Of a stretch of DNA of 64,000 nucleotides, positions 44,837 through 53,433 are shown piece after piece (position 1 is the stretch's first letter; every line of letters starts with the position of its first letter). The position numbers and the translations under genes are program-made. The stretch lies in the NCBI GenBank assembly GCA_035295745.1, contig DATGIL010000023.1, positions 62,001 to 126,000 of the forward strand, read 5' to 3'. The stretch comes from JAIQFL01 sp035295745 (lineage in GTDB: Bacteria > Acidobacteriota > Terriglobia > Bryobacterales > Bryobacteraceae). The notes beneath the pieces were generated by a model that had not been told where the DNA came from, ran no database searches, and worked only from the letters and a program-made list of their open reading frames with translations.

Positions 44837-45435
44837 GAATGTGAGGGATCGTCAGGGAGGGCTTGGGTTTCCAGCAGCTTGCGCACAACATCGCCCAGCA
44901 CCATATACTCGCGATACTCCGACGACTTCCGGAAGTACCGGTCAGCACCGTACTCGGCCATCTTCTTTCGGTCTTGCGGCGAGTCCGACGAAGTGACCAC
45001 AACCACCAACGCGTCCGCACAGGTCTTACTCGTGCGCATCTGACGAAGCACCTCGCCGCCATGCTGTTTCGGCAGGTTGATGTCGAGAATGATCAGGCAA
45101 GGGCACGGAACGGATTGCTCGTCGGCCTGTGCAAAGAAGCGGACCGCCTTTTCCCCGTCGCTCACTACGTGCAATTCGGCATCAATCTCCGCCGTGACCA
45201 GTGCCGAGCGGATCAAAAAAACATCCGCCTTGTTATCTTCCACCACCAAAATGTGAGGACGCGATTGAGTGCCCTTGTAATCGGACCGCGACGCCGGAGA
45301 ACTGCTGGCTATGCCCCCGCAATTCGGATCTGCACCGGATCCGAACAGGATCTCGCTTCCCCAGCGGGTGGCATCTGGCCACCGAAATGCCGGCTGAAAA
45401 AAGGTCACCGGCTTACATGCAATGGTATCCCGCAA
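44833..45435 (-). CDS. Rcp1-like single-domain response regulator with N-terminal extension
   Basis: 200 residues. The receiver (about 60-190) starts HILVVEDNKADVFLI, has the phospho-acceptor Asp in LIILDINLPKQHGGEVL, the Thr/Ser switch in VVVTSSDSPQD and the Lys in YFRKSSEY. There is no DNA-binding output domain, as in Rcp1 regulators that work with CHASE3/phytochrome kinases. About 59 residues precede the receiver with no recognised domain. The TTG at 45435 is supported by AAGGAG (45441-45446) 5 bases upstream, so the extension seems to be translated. It precedes and overlaps the kinase gene. The upstream gap 45436-45591 shows nothing further. Confidence 0.85.
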   Translation of the reverse strand: MRDTIACKPVTFFQPAFRWPDATRWGSEILFGSGADPNCGGIASSSPASRSDYKGTQSRPHILVVEDNKADVFLIRSALVTAEIDAELHVVSDGEKAVRFFAQADEQSVPCPCLIILDINLPKQHGGEVLRQMRTSKTCADALVVVVTSSDSPQDRKKMAEYGADRYFRKSSEYREYMVLGDVVRKLLETQALPDDPSHS

Positions 45436-45591
45436 AACTGCTCCTTAAACCCGACTCCAACTGCGACGAGACAGTCCCCGTCCCATTATCATCCTGACCT
45501 CAAGCGTAGCGTGTCCACAAAAGGAAATCGAGCCCATACCGTGCCGCTTCGTGAGCCTTGGTACATCGAAGGCTAGACCAGGGCGTAATCG

Positions 45592-46839
45592 CTACAGTAC
45601 TCGAAGGACTGCGTCTCTGGACTTCGCCGGACGGGTCCACTGAATATCCCCGAGGCGAAAACGGCGGGGATCATTCTCGGGCCACGGAGCATCTGCGGGT
45701 TCCTCGAGAATTCTGAAAACGCCGTGATCGAAAGGCTCGCCCGGCGCCCTTGTCTGCAGTACCAGGCGCTCGCGCTTTCCCTCTCGCGCATGTACCAGCG
45801 CACGATGGTGGCAGTACGGATTGTTTCCGCGCCGCCCGAAGAAAACGTGCGCCGTCCAGGAACAGCCACCGCGGCACAACTCGCCGTAATCGCAAGTGCC
45901 GCAGAAGCCCCACAGATGTTCGGCCGCGGCACTGCTGCCCTGTCCCAGATTGATCGCCAGTTCGGGGGCCCGGTTCACGATCTCCGCCAGCGATTGGTCG
46001 CGAATGTTGCCTCCGGAGTATGACGCCGTGGGAAGTGAAGGGCACCCTTTGATGGTTCCGTCTGCTTCAATTCCCAAGGTGTTGATGCCTGCCTGGCAAC
46101 CTTCCCAAATGGCATTGCCCCCTTGCGTATTGCGCAATCGCCGCTCGTACGGCCCGTAGTAGCCCACGTTGTTGCCCGGGAAGATCAGCAGACCGTCGCG
46201 GCGCGCCCAGTCTGTCATTGTGTACAGCATCGGGAACACGTCGAGCAGTTCCGGCGGCTGCAGCAGCATCTCCGGACGATCGGCCGCCCTGCCCATCGGC
46301 ACCGTAAGCTGCCACTGCCATGCACGGCATCCAGCCTCCACGATGTCGGCATAGATCAGAGGGAGTTCAGGCGCCGAGAGCCGATTGATCTGGGTGTTGC
46401 AGGTCACGGGCATTCCCGCCTCGCGAAGATACCGCAAGGATGTGAATGCGGCATTCCACGACCCGGGCTTGCCGCGCTGCAGATCGTGAGTCTGCTGGCA
46501 TCCATCAATCGAAACTGAGACCTGTTGTAGTCCCGCGCGGCACATGTCGCGCGCTGCTGCCGCGGAAATGCCGTATCCCCCCGTGGTCAACGTACACGAC
46601 ATGCCCACGCGGCGGATCTCCTCGACCACGGTAAGCCAGTCGGCGCGGAGATACGCTTCGCCGCCAATCAGGGTTACTTCGCGAATGCCGGCGGCGTGCA
46701 GTTGGCGCACCAGGTCGAGCGCCTCAGCAGTCGTCAGTTCCGACTTGCGAGCGGTCGCCGCACGCGACCCGCAATGCACGCACCCGAGGTTGCATTGCAG
46801 CGTAAACTCCCACACCGCGTAAGTGAAACGCAACGCCAC
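45592..46839 (-). CDS. Radical SAM/SPASM peptide- or protein-modifying enzyme
   Basis: 415 residues. The radical SAM cluster is CNLGCVHC near residues 16-23, followed by GSRA, with the GGE-type motif LIGGEAYLR. The C-terminal SPASM region carries many Cys (CQAGINTLGIEADGTIKGC; CGTCDYGELCRGGC; CHH) that should bind extra Fe-S clusters. Enzymes of this type (PqqE, anSME and RiPP maturases) modify peptide side chains. There is no N-terminal peptide-recognition (RRE) domain. The start is GTG 46839, with AGGAG (46846-46850) that overlaps the stop codon of the upstream YGGPP protein, so the two are coupled in translation. The YGGPP protein is therefore the prime substrate candidate. Confidence 0.9.
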   Translation of the reverse strand: MALRFTYAVWEFTLQCNLGCVHCGSRAATARKSELTTAEALDLVRQLHAAGIREVTLIGGEAYLRADWLTVVEEIRRVGMSCTLTTGGYGISAAAARDMCRAGLQQVSVSIDGCQQTHDLQRGKPGSWNAAFTSLRYLREAGMPVTCNTQINRLSAPELPLIYADIVEAGCRAWQWQLTVPMGRAADRPEMLLQPPELLDVFPMLYTMTDWARRDGLLIFPGNNVGYYGPYERRLRNTQGGNAIWEGCQAGINTLGIEADGTIKGCPSLPTASYSGGNIRDQSLAEIVNRAPELAINLGQGSSAAAEHLWGFCGTCDYGELCRGGCSWTAHVFFGRRGNNPYCHHRALVHAREGKRERLVLQTRAPGEPFDHGVFRILEEPADAPWPENDPRRFRLGDIQWTRPAKSRDAVLRVL

Positions 46840-46848
46840 GTGCGTCTC

Positions 46849-47184
46849 CTATTTGGGCGGCTCGTTGGCTGGTCCAGGTTGTGGAGGTGTAGGCTGTGGA
46901 GGCGGCGGTCCGCCATACACGGCGTTGGGTGGTCCGCCATATACCGGAGTGACGACTTTGCGGTACCCCCATAGGCCAGCGACCAAGGCAGCCACGGCGG
47001 ACGCGACGAGCGTCACAATACCGCGGAGGGTCCAGCGCCGGCTGATGGGAGGTCCTCCGTAGACAGGTGCCGGAGGGTAACTGGCTGCTTCACGGCGCAT
47101 GCGCTCCGCGGCTTCCTGACGCAATCGCCGTAAATTCTCCTCGTCGGCGGGAGGCTTAGGTAAAGGAGGCTGAGGCTGCTCCAT
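46849..47184 (-). CDS. Small membrane protein with three YGGPP repeats, candidate radical SAM substrate
   Basis: 111 residues. The N-terminal part is Pro-rich then charged and helical (ADEENLRRLRQEAAERMRR). One membrane helix lies at about 54-72 (RGIVTLVASAVAALVAGLW). YGGPP occurs at residues 42-46, 82-86 and 90-94, in contexts APVYGGPP, TPVYGGPP and AVYGGPP. The tail is Pro-rich. The three repeats use different codons (TAC GGA GGA CCT CCC; TAT GGC GGA CCA CCC; TAT GGC GGA CCG CCG), which argues for selection on the peptide. It lies 9 bases upstream of the radical SAM gene. A modified RiPP-like or surface peptide is plausible but unproven. I know of no named family. Confidence 0.7.
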   Translation of the reverse strand: MEQPQPPLPKPPADEENLRRLRQEAAERMRREAASYPPAPVYGGPPISRRWTLRGIVTLVASAVAALVAGLWGYRKVVTPVYGGPPNAVYGGPPPPQPTPPQPGPANEPPK

Positions 47185-47255
47185 CGCCCCAGTATATACC
47201 GCGTGAGACGTGGCGCGAGCAGGACGCAGCGGTTAGGGGGCTCGGCGCGGACGAC

Positions 47256-47309
47256 GTGGCGCGAACATTTCCTGTTCGCCGTCTCGACACTCGTGTCGAG
47301 ACTTTTCGG
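47256..47309 (+). repeat. Dispersed two-hairpin intergenic repeat, copy D
   Basis: Starts GTGGCGC. First stem GCGAACA-TTTCC-TGTTCGC; second stem GTCTCGACA-CTCG-TGTCGAGAC (9 bp perfect), then TTTTCGG. Both stems differ from copy B by changes on both sides that keep the pairing. It sits in the 149-base gap 47185-47333. Confidence 0.85.
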
Positions 47310-47333
47310 ACATGCACGAGGGCTGTCTTTTTA

Positions 47334-47447
47334 CTAGATAAGCTCGTGCGCTTCCACTAGAATGTCGCGTAGAGCGCTATGCCGCAGAACGGCCAGCTCG
47401 AGAATCAAGTCGAACTCCTGCAGGGCACCCTTCACCTTCTCCAACAC
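47334..47447 (-). other. Possible small ORF or remnant after the beta-lactamase-like gene
   Basis: The frame of the beta-lactamase-like gene continues open after its stop for 51 codons to TAG at 47334-47336. The peptide is strongly amphipathic (ADRFFQAVLEKVKGALQEF, then LILELAVLRHSALRDILVEA). GTG 47447 could start a 37-residue version; no ribosome binding site was recognised. It may be a lost C-terminal extension, a gene fragment or chance. Confidence 0.25.
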
Positions 47448-47489
47448 AGCCTGGAAAAAGCGATCTGCCAGCGCAGCCTGCGGGAAGGG

Positions 47490-49106
47490 TCAGTCGCTTC
47501 GATCAAACCACAGGTTCCAAAGGCGCGCGCGATGCAGACCCAGCCCCTGCACCTGGCCGTCGGCCGTTCGCACGAACCGTAGAGACCACGCACCCAGCAC
47601 GAACCGATCGGAACCGACGGGCTCCAGGTGCCACCTCCACCCTGCCCCGTTCGTCATGGTCAACCGGCCCTGCTCCGACACGTAGACGCGATAGCGCACC
47701 CGCGCGTCGTCGCTGCGATACTCTCCCGCCAGCGAAGCCAGATCCTCTTTCTTCGGCATCACCGTATTCAGCCGGTCATAGATGATGGGCGGCCAACCAT
47801 CCCATGCGACCTTGACGCGATCATGCGAGAGGGCCGTCAGCACCAGGCGAAATCCGCCCGTGTCCGCATACATCTGCTGGTGATTCAGGGGAGTTAGCCG
47901 ATACTGCCCTTCCGGCAACTCCACCGTGAGGCTGTCCACGCCGCTCCACGTCCGCACGATGAATCCCTGCTTCGACTCCCAAACCCCTGCCAGTTCCGGA
48001 AAGATGCTGCTCGCGTAATCGAGATTCGAAGGATGCGGGCCATGCTTGACGCGGTCCCACAGATAAACGCGGGCAATTTCGCGGGCCAGGTCGGCCACCT
48101 CGGCGTCGCCGCGATTGCAAAGGCAGGCTACGGAGAGATGCTGCGCCGGAAACCTTACCATTTCCGAACGAAACCCGGGAAGCCATCCGTCGTGGCTGAC
48201 GGTCGGCAGTCCGCGAAACCGGCCGAACTGCAGCCCCGATGCGTAGTGCACCGGCTCGCCCGAGCGGAGCCTTCCGCGCGTCTCCATGAACTCCAGAAAC
48301 GCCCTGCCACCCAGTTTGCCCGAATAGAAATTCTGGTCCCACTGCAGCAGATCGTCGACGCTGGTATAGAGGCCGCCGTCGCCCGTCCCGAGAAGGTGCA
48401 ACGAGATTCTGCGATACTGGTCGCCCCGCGCGCCGTACCCCGACGCCCGGTTCTTCAATTTGTCAACCTTGTCCCGGAACTGTGAGTTGATCATTTCGAG
48501 GGGACGGAAGATGCGCTCCTCGGCGAAGGACGCCAGGGATATCCCGCTCACCCGCTCGATCACCAATCCCAGCAGCAGGTAATCGGAATTGGTGTACTCG
48601 TAGTCGGTTCCAGGCGGGAAATTGAGCCCGCTTTGTGAGGCGATCAGGTTGAGGCTGGACGGAATGTCCTGCCAATCCCCCAAACGGCCGGAGAGTTCCA
48701 GTAGCGGCGTGATGTCGCGCAGTCCGCTGGTGTGATGGACGAGATCGCCGATGGTCATGTCGTCCGCATATGCCGGCAATTCTGGAATAAAACGGCGCAC
48801 CGGATCGGTGAGTTTGACCTGACCCGCCTCCACCAGAAAATACAGCGCTGCGGCCGTAAACTGCTTGCTCATGGACGCCACGTTGAAAGATGTGGCGGTA
48901 GTGATGGGAGTCCCCTGTTCCAGATCGGCCAGCCCGAAGGCGGTTTTGTAGACGAACTGGCCGTTCTGCATGATGCCGACCGCGCAGCCCGGCGCGTGTT
49001 CGCTGTGAAGCGGCGCCAGCAGCTTGTCGACCGCATCCGACCGAAGGTCCGCGTGCAGAATGGGCAGAAGCACGCTGGCGAGCAACAGCTTGCCTACCAT
49101 GAACAC
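47490..49106 (-). CDS. Secreted serine beta-lactamase-like hydrolase
   Basis: 538 residues of the class C beta-lactamase/PBP4* family. A signal peptide (LLLASVLLPILHA) precedes the catalytic domain, with the Ser-x-x-Lys motif in NVASMSKQFTAAAL, the Tyr-x-Asn motif in YEYTNSDYLLLG and a late His-x-Gly-like segment VSHDGWLPGF. The last 170 residues form a beta-rich domain (VRTWSGVDSLTVELPEGQYR) often found after such domains. Members act as peptidases or esterases on cell-wall or other substrates, so antibiotic hydrolysis should not be assumed. ATG at 49106 or 49100 are both possible. It stands alone, divergent from the esterase gene. Confidence 0.87.
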   Translation of the reverse strand: MFMVGKLLLASVLLPILHADLRSDAVDKLLAPLHSEHAPGCAVGIMQNGQFVYKTAFGLADLEQGTPITTATSFNVASMSKQFTAAALYFLVEAGQVKLTDPVRRFIPELPAYADDMTIGDLVHHTSGLRDITPLLELSGRLGDWQDIPSSLNLIASQSGLNFPPGTDYEYTNSDYLLLGLVIERVSGISLASFAEERIFRPLEMINSQFRDKVDKLKNRASGYGARGDQYRRISLHLLGTGDGGLYTSVDDLLQWDQNFYSGKLGGRAFLEFMETRGRLRSGEPVHYASGLQFGRFRGLPTVSHDGWLPGFRSEMVRFPAQHLSVACLCNRGDAEVADLAREIARVYLWDRVKHGPHPSNLDYASSIFPELAGVWESKQGFIVRTWSGVDSLTVELPEGQYRLTPLNHQQMYADTGGFRLVLTALSHDRVKVAWDGWPPIIYDRLNTVMPKKEDLASLAGEYRSDDARVRYRVYVSEQGRLTMTNGAGWRWHLEPVGSDRFVLGAWSLRFVRTADGQVQGLGLHRARLWNLWFDRSD

Positions 49107-49179
49107 TTACTCTATCGCAGTGCGTGTGGAAATCGGGGGGCCCTTTGGAGGTACCCCGACTCCTCTTATGAGGGGTTAG

Positions 49180-49192
49180 GGATATGATATCC
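49180..49192. promoter_or_regulatory. Small perfect palindrome before the esterase start
   Basis: GGATAT-G-ATATCC ends 2 bases before the ATG at 49195. It also contains a TATGAT box that could be a -10 element giving a very short leader. Chance is possible. Confidence 0.2.
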
Positions 49193-49194
49193 GC

Positions 49195-50475
49195 ATGTTC
49201 CGAAATTGGTGTTCGCTTCTTCTGCTGCCGGCCGCCGCGTTCGCCCAGCCTGCCGCGACGCCCCGCTCCGTAGTCGCTGGAATTCCCGTGAATTATGACG
49301 AGGCGCTGGTGGGCACCTACACTCTGCCTGACCCGCTGATGCTCGCCAATGGCAAGCCGGTGCGCGATGCCAAGACCTGGAACGAAAAGCGCCGGCCCGA
49401 GATCGTGCGCCTCTTCGAAGAGAACGAGTACGGCCGCGCCCCCGGCAGACCCGCCGACATGAGCTTCGACGTGTTCGAGAAAGGCACGCCTGCCCTCGAC
49501 GGTAAGGCTACGCGCCGGCAGGTGACGGTCTACTTCTCGAAGGACAAGGCGGGTCCCAAGATGGATCTGCTCATCTACATTCCCGCCGGCGCCACCAAGC
49601 CCGTGCCGTTGATCCTGAATGTAAGCTTCTCGGCGAATTCGAGTTCGGTAGAGGACCCTGGTATTAAACCGGGCGAGGTGTGGGGCCGCGATAAGAAACG
49701 CGTGGCGGCGCCCGCGCGCGGAATCGGCGGCATCAAGCCCGCACCCTTCCTTGCCGCCGGATTCGGCGTCGCCACGCTCTACTACGGCGACATCGATCCG
49801 GACTTCCTTGGCGGCGTTCCCTTCGGTGTGCGCGCCCTATATTTGAAGCCCGGACAGACCGAGCCCGCGCCCGATGAGTGGGGCTCTATCGCCGCTTGGG
49901 GATGGGGACTGAGCCGCGCCATGGACTATTTCGAAACCGACAAGGACATCGATGCCAGGCGCGTGGCCATCGAAGGTGTGTCCCGCCTGGGCAAGACGGT
50001 GATGTGGGCCGGTGCGCACGATACCCGCTTCGCCATGGTGATCGCCAGTTGTTCGGGCGAAGGCGGCGCCGCATTGAGCCGGCGCAACTACGGCGAGACG
50101 ATCGCGCACCTGGTGGAGCCCACGCGTTACCCCTATCAGTTCTGCGCCAACTACGCGAAGTACGCGAAGCATGTGGATGAGTCGCCGGTGGATGCGCACA
50201 TGCTGGTCGCTCTCATCGCGCCTCGACCGGTGCTGCTACAGACCGGCGATACCGACACGTGGTCCGATCCCAAGGGCGAGTTCCTCGCCGCAGTGGCCGC
50301 TGGCCCGGTATTTAAGCTCCTCGGCCAGCAGGGACTGGATACCGACCAGATGCCCGCCGCGGGGGTGCCGATTCTGCACACGATCGGCTACCAGATGCAT
50401 GCCGGTGGACACGGAACCGTCCCGTCGGACTGGGATCTCTTTCTCAAGTTCATGCAGATGCACTTGCAGAAATAG
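49195..50475 (+). CDS. Glucuronoyl esterase-like (CE15) secreted hydrolase
   Basis: 426 residues with a signal peptide (SLLLLPAAAFAQ). The alpha/beta-hydrolase nucleophile lies in AIEGVSRLGKTVMW, matching the CE15 pattern G-x-S-R-x-G-K. The catalytic His is probably in HAGGHGTVPSDW near the end, and an acid in the SCSGEGGAALSRRNYGE region, as in CE15 enzymes. The N-terminal NYDEALVGTYTLPDPL and VRLFEENEYGRAP are typical of this group. CE15 enzymes cut ester links between glucuronic acid of xylan and lignin alcohols, so it points to plant polymer breakdown. The start ATG lacks a strong ribosome binding site. It stands alone; other polysaccharide genes are not adjacent. Confidence 0.87.
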   Translation: MFRNWCSLLLLPAAAFAQPAATPRSVVAGIPVNYDEALVGTYTLPDPLMLANGKPVRDAKTWNEKRRPEIVRLFEENEYGRAPGRPADMSFDVFEKGTPALDGKATRRQVTVYFSKDKAGPKMDLLIYIPAGATKPVPLILNVSFSANSSSVEDPGIKPGEVWGRDKKRVAAPARGIGGIKPAPFLAAGFGVATLYYGDIDPDFLGGVPFGVRALYLKPGQTEPAPDEWGSIAAWGWGLSRAMDYFETDKDIDARRVAIEGVSRLGKTVMWAGAHDTRFAMVIASCSGEGGAALSRRNYGETIAHLVEPTRYPYQFCANYAKYAKHVDESPVDAHMLVALIAPRPVLLQTGDTDTWSDPKGEFLAAVAAGPVFKLLGQQGLDTDQMPAAGVPILHTIGYQMHAGGHGTVPSDWDLFLKFMQMHLQK

Positions 50476-50603
50476 CAGGCGTACGGCCGGTCATCTTCGG
50501 GTCTGTCGATGCGGCGATTCTGGTTCGGCCAATTACCGCGACGAGACTTGTCAGTCCCGCGCCTCCGATCGCTCTTGGCGTTCCACGCCGGCGTGGAACC
50601 CGC

Positions 50604-51029
50604 TCATGAACCGGGTTGTAAGCGTCTGCTAAGGAGAAGAAAACTCACCCCCACGATGAGTGTGAGCGGGGCGATCGTGAAGACGACGAGAGTCTCTGCC
50701 AACATGCCGATTGCCGCCGCCAACATCATCCGGCGACGTGATAAAGCAGCACTAGCCACGGCAAGAATTGCGGCGACCAGCACCCCTCCCGGTACGATAA
50801 CAGCAACGATCGCTGCACGCGCCTTCGACTCATTGTTGACACTCAAAGCCCTGCAGGGGTCGTTTGGTGCGAGATGAATGTGCACCGGTTCCCCTGCCGG
50901 GTGTCCCCACTTCGCGCACGGATCGGAAAGTTGCCCTACTGTTCGGGATATTGACCACACCGCGATGCCGGCAACAGGCGCAGCCGCAAGAAACGCCAGC
51001 AACAATGTAATCGACCGGTCTCTGCTCAC
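50604..51029 (-). CDS. Small membrane protein of unknown function
   Basis: 141 residues with three hydrophobic helices: LLLAFLAAAPVAGIAVWSI (about 9-27), AIVAVIVPGGVLVAAILAVA (about 73-92) and LVVFTIAPLTLIVGVSFLLL (about 113-132). The loop between the first two contains two Cys (SDPCAKWGH; APNDPCRAL) that could form a disulfide outside the membrane. The start is GTG 51029 with AAGGAT about 6 bases upstream. No family was recognised. Nothing is seen in the gap 50476-50603. Confidence 0.55.
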   Translation of the reverse strand: MSRDRSITLLLAFLAAAPVAGIAVWSISRTVGQLSDPCAKWGHPAGEPVHIHLAPNDPCRALSVNNESKARAAIVAVIVPGGVLVAAILAVASAALSRRRMMLAAAIGMLAETLVVFTIAPLTLIVGVSFLLLSRRLQPGS

Positions 51030-51147
51030 AGGTGGATCCTTGTGACTAGCTTCGTTGCGATCCTATCCTTCGATCTCTTGGGAAGTCAAGCGGCGCTCTT
51101 CAGATTTCATCCACACGCGCGGAAATGCGTCCGTCAATATCGGTGAC

Positions 51148-51615
51148 ATGCATCCACACCGTTCGGCAACTCGGGGCTTCAGCCTCGTCGAGCTCCTCAT
51201 CGCGCTGGCCATCATCGCGATCATACTTTCGATTGCAATACCGATGCTGATGAGCGCCATGGCGAATGCCACGGAGACCGTCGTGATTCGCGAAGTGCAG
51301 AGCATTCACCAGGCGCAGGTGCAGTATCACACGCAATTCGGCGACTACGCTTCGGAACTCGCACAATTGGGACCGCCTGCCAATGGGGTGGCTGGCCCGG
51401 AGGCGGCGAAACTGATTCCCGCGAGCCTCGCCTCTGGGGATAAAGACGGGTACACCTTCCTGTTGACGAAGACCCCGGTGGGCTTCATCGTCAACGCAAA
51501 TCCAAAAGTATTCGGGAAGAGTGGACGACGCACGTTCTACATCGACGAGGACGGCGTCGTCCATCAGAATTGGGGCTCGCAGCCGGCCAGCGCCACCAGC
51601 CCCGAGCTCAAGTGA
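51148..51615 (+). CDS. Type IV pilin/pseudopilin-like protein
   Basis: 155 residues from ATG 51148. It begins with a short basic leader and the prepilin peptidase site RG-FSLVELLIALAIIAI, with Glu at +5, then a long hydrophobic helix. The body (MANATETVVIREVQSIHQAQ, then YHTQFGDYASELAQLG) matches the short pilin-like proteins common in Acidobacteria, ending in a beta-domain (DGYTFLLTKTPVGFIVNANP; RRTFYIDEDGVVHQNWG). It should be processed by a PilD-type peptidase and join a pilus or a type II secretion pseudopilus. No other pilus gene is present, so it is an orphan pilin. The upstream open frame to 51055 is not needed. Confidence 0.85.
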   Translation: MHPHRSATRGFSLVELLIALAIIAIILSIAIPMLMSAMANATETVVIREVQSIHQAQVQYHTQFGDYASELAQLGPPANGVAGPEAAKLIPASLASGDKDGYTFLLTKTPVGFIVNANPKVFGKSGRRTFYIDEDGVVHQNWGSQPASATSPELK

Positions 51616-51629
51616 GACCCGCGCCAGGC

Positions 51630-53420
51630 TTACAGACTATATCGCCCGGCCGCGATCATGTGGCGCGCAATCTGGCGCCCCATCGTGATCGTGTCCGCGG
51701 GCTCGTGTTTCGACAAACGCCGGACAATCGCCATCTGGGTCCGCAGCATGTCACCCTCGGCTACATGCGCGATGACTTTCGTCGCCGACCGCTCGATGGT
51801 GTCGAACGATTTCGCCGCGTAATACCTTGTCATCGCGATTGCCTGCCGCGCCCCCGATTCCCCGCGGGTGGCGATCAGCTTGCCCGCTCGTAGAATCGCC
51901 GATTCCAGCGCGTAGACTTCCATGATGCAATCGGCCAGTGCGCCCATCACTTCCTGCTGGTCCGGCAGACCCTGCATGTACTTCTGCGATGCCGCACCCG
52001 CCGCGAATAACGCCAGCTTCTTGCCATTCGCCAGAAGCCCCAGCTCACCGGCCAGCGGCCCCTCGTAATCCATGCGCGCGCCCGGTCCCGACATCACCTC
52101 GTCCATCAGCTTCTTGATCGCGCTCAGCAGCGGCAATTGCCCCGTCATCGCGCGCTTCATCAGCCATCCGGTAATGATCAGGCGATTGATCTCATTGGTG
52201 CCTTCAAAAATGCGATTGATGCGTGAATCGCGATAGGCGCGCTCCGCGGGGTACTCTTCCACGTAGCCGTAGCCGGCATAGATCTGCAGAACATGATCCA
52301 CCACCATGTCAAGCATCTCCGATCCCCATACCTTCAGGATCGAGCACTCCACGGCGTACTCTTCGATGCGCTTCTGAATCTCTTTTGATGAAGTGACGTC
52401 GATTCCGGCCAGCGCTGCGTCGATCATGCCGATGGTGCGATATACCAGCGACTCGCCCACAAAGATGCCAGTTGCAGATTCGGCGATCTTCTCCTGAATC
52501 AGCCCGAAGTCCGAGATCGATTTGCCGAAAGCCTTGCGCTCCTTGGCATAGCCGATGGCTTCCCGCAGTCCGTTCCGCGCCCCACCCACGCACGCCGCTC
52601 CCAGCTTAAAGCGCCCGATATTGAGGATGTTAAATGCGATGTGATGGCCCTTGCCGATTTCGCCCAGCAGATTCTCCACCGGTACCTGGCAATCCGCCAG
52701 AATCAGCGGGCAGGTAGACGACCCGCGGATGCCCAGTTTGTGCTCCTCGGCCCCCACGGAAAAGCCCGGCGTGCCGCGCTCGATCAGGAATGCCGTGAAC
52801 TTGTCGCCATCCAGCTTGGCGAAGACCGTAAACAGATCGGCGAAGCCGCTGTTGGTGATCCACATCTTCTCGCCGTTCAGGACGTAGTGTTTGCCATCCG
52901 CGGACAGCACCGCGCGCGTGCGGCAGTGCATCGCGTCTGACGCCGAGGACGACTCCGAGAGCGCATACGCCCCAATCCACTCGCCGCTCGCGAGTTTCGG
53001 CAAGTACTTGCGCTTCTGCGCTTCCGTCCCGTACCACACAATCGGCAAAGTGCCGATCCCCGTGTGTGCGCTGAACGCCACCGAGAAGCTCGCAAGCTGG
53101 GTGATAGACTCCGCGACCAGCGCAGAGGTCACCTTGTCCATCTCCATCCCGCCATACTCTTCCGGAACGTCCACGCCCATCAGGCCCAGATCGCCCGCCT
53201 TGCGCAGCAGCGTCCGGGTGACTTCGAAATTCTTGGCCTCGATCTCGGCCGCCAACGGCATCACTTCGTTGGTAGTGAACTCGATCGCCGTCTTGGCAAT
53301 TTGCCGGTGTTCTTCGGAGAGGTCCTCCGCCGTGAATATGTCGTTCGGCTCTCGCTCTTCTGTCAAGAAGCTTCCGCCCTTAACCAGTTTCGCCATCACC
53401 TGCGTTTCGGTCGTCGCCAT
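51630..53420 (-). CDS. fadE: Acyl-CoA dehydrogenase
   Basis: 596 residues, the longer FadE type found with FadN and FadA in Bacillus. It oxidises fatty acyl-CoA to trans-2-enoyl-CoA with FAD. Motifs include VPEEYGGMEMDKVTSALVAE, YALSESSSASDA (FAD/substrate), WITNSGFADLFTVFAKLDG, and RINRIFEGTNEINRLII with the YAGYGYVEEYPAERAYRDSR helix that contains the catalytic region. A C-terminal extension of about 170 residues follows the core domain. ATG 53420 has AGAGG directly after the upstream stop, about 8 bases away; the frame extends to 53483 without need. Last gene of the TetR-fadN-fadA-fadE operon, 13 bases after fadA. Confidence 0.93.
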   Translation of the reverse strand: MATTETQVMAKLVKGGSFLTEEREPNDIFTAEDLSEEHRQIAKTAIEFTTNEVMPLAAEIEAKNFEVTRTLLRKAGDLGLMGVDVPEEYGGMEMDKVTSALVAESITQLASFSVAFSAHTGIGTLPIVWYGTEAQKRKYLPKLASGEWIGAYALSESSSASDAMHCRTRAVLSADGKHYVLNGEKMWITNSGFADLFTVFAKLDGDKFTAFLIERGTPGFSVGAEEHKLGIRGSSTCPLILADCQVPVENLLGEIGKGHHIAFNILNIGRFKLGAACVGGARNGLREAIGYAKERKAFGKSISDFGLIQEKIAESATGIFVGESLVYRTIGMIDAALAGIDVTSSKEIQKRIEEYAVECSILKVWGSEMLDMVVDHVLQIYAGYGYVEEYPAERAYRDSRINRIFEGTNEINRLIITGWLMKRAMTGQLPLLSAIKKLMDEVMSGPGARMDYEGPLAGELGLLANGKKLALFAAGAASQKYMQGLPDQQEVMGALADCIMEVYALESAILRAGKLIATRGESGARQAIAMTRYYAAKSFDTIERSATKVIAHVAEGDMLRTQMAIVRRLSKHEPADTITMGRQIARHMIAAGRYSL

Positions 53421-53433
53421 GTCGATTACCTCT

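Noticed and set aside
47362..47685. Open frame of 107 codons on the + strand
   Set aside because: It overlaps the end of the beta-lactamase-like gene, is Arg/Ser/Cys-rich and has no recognisable features.
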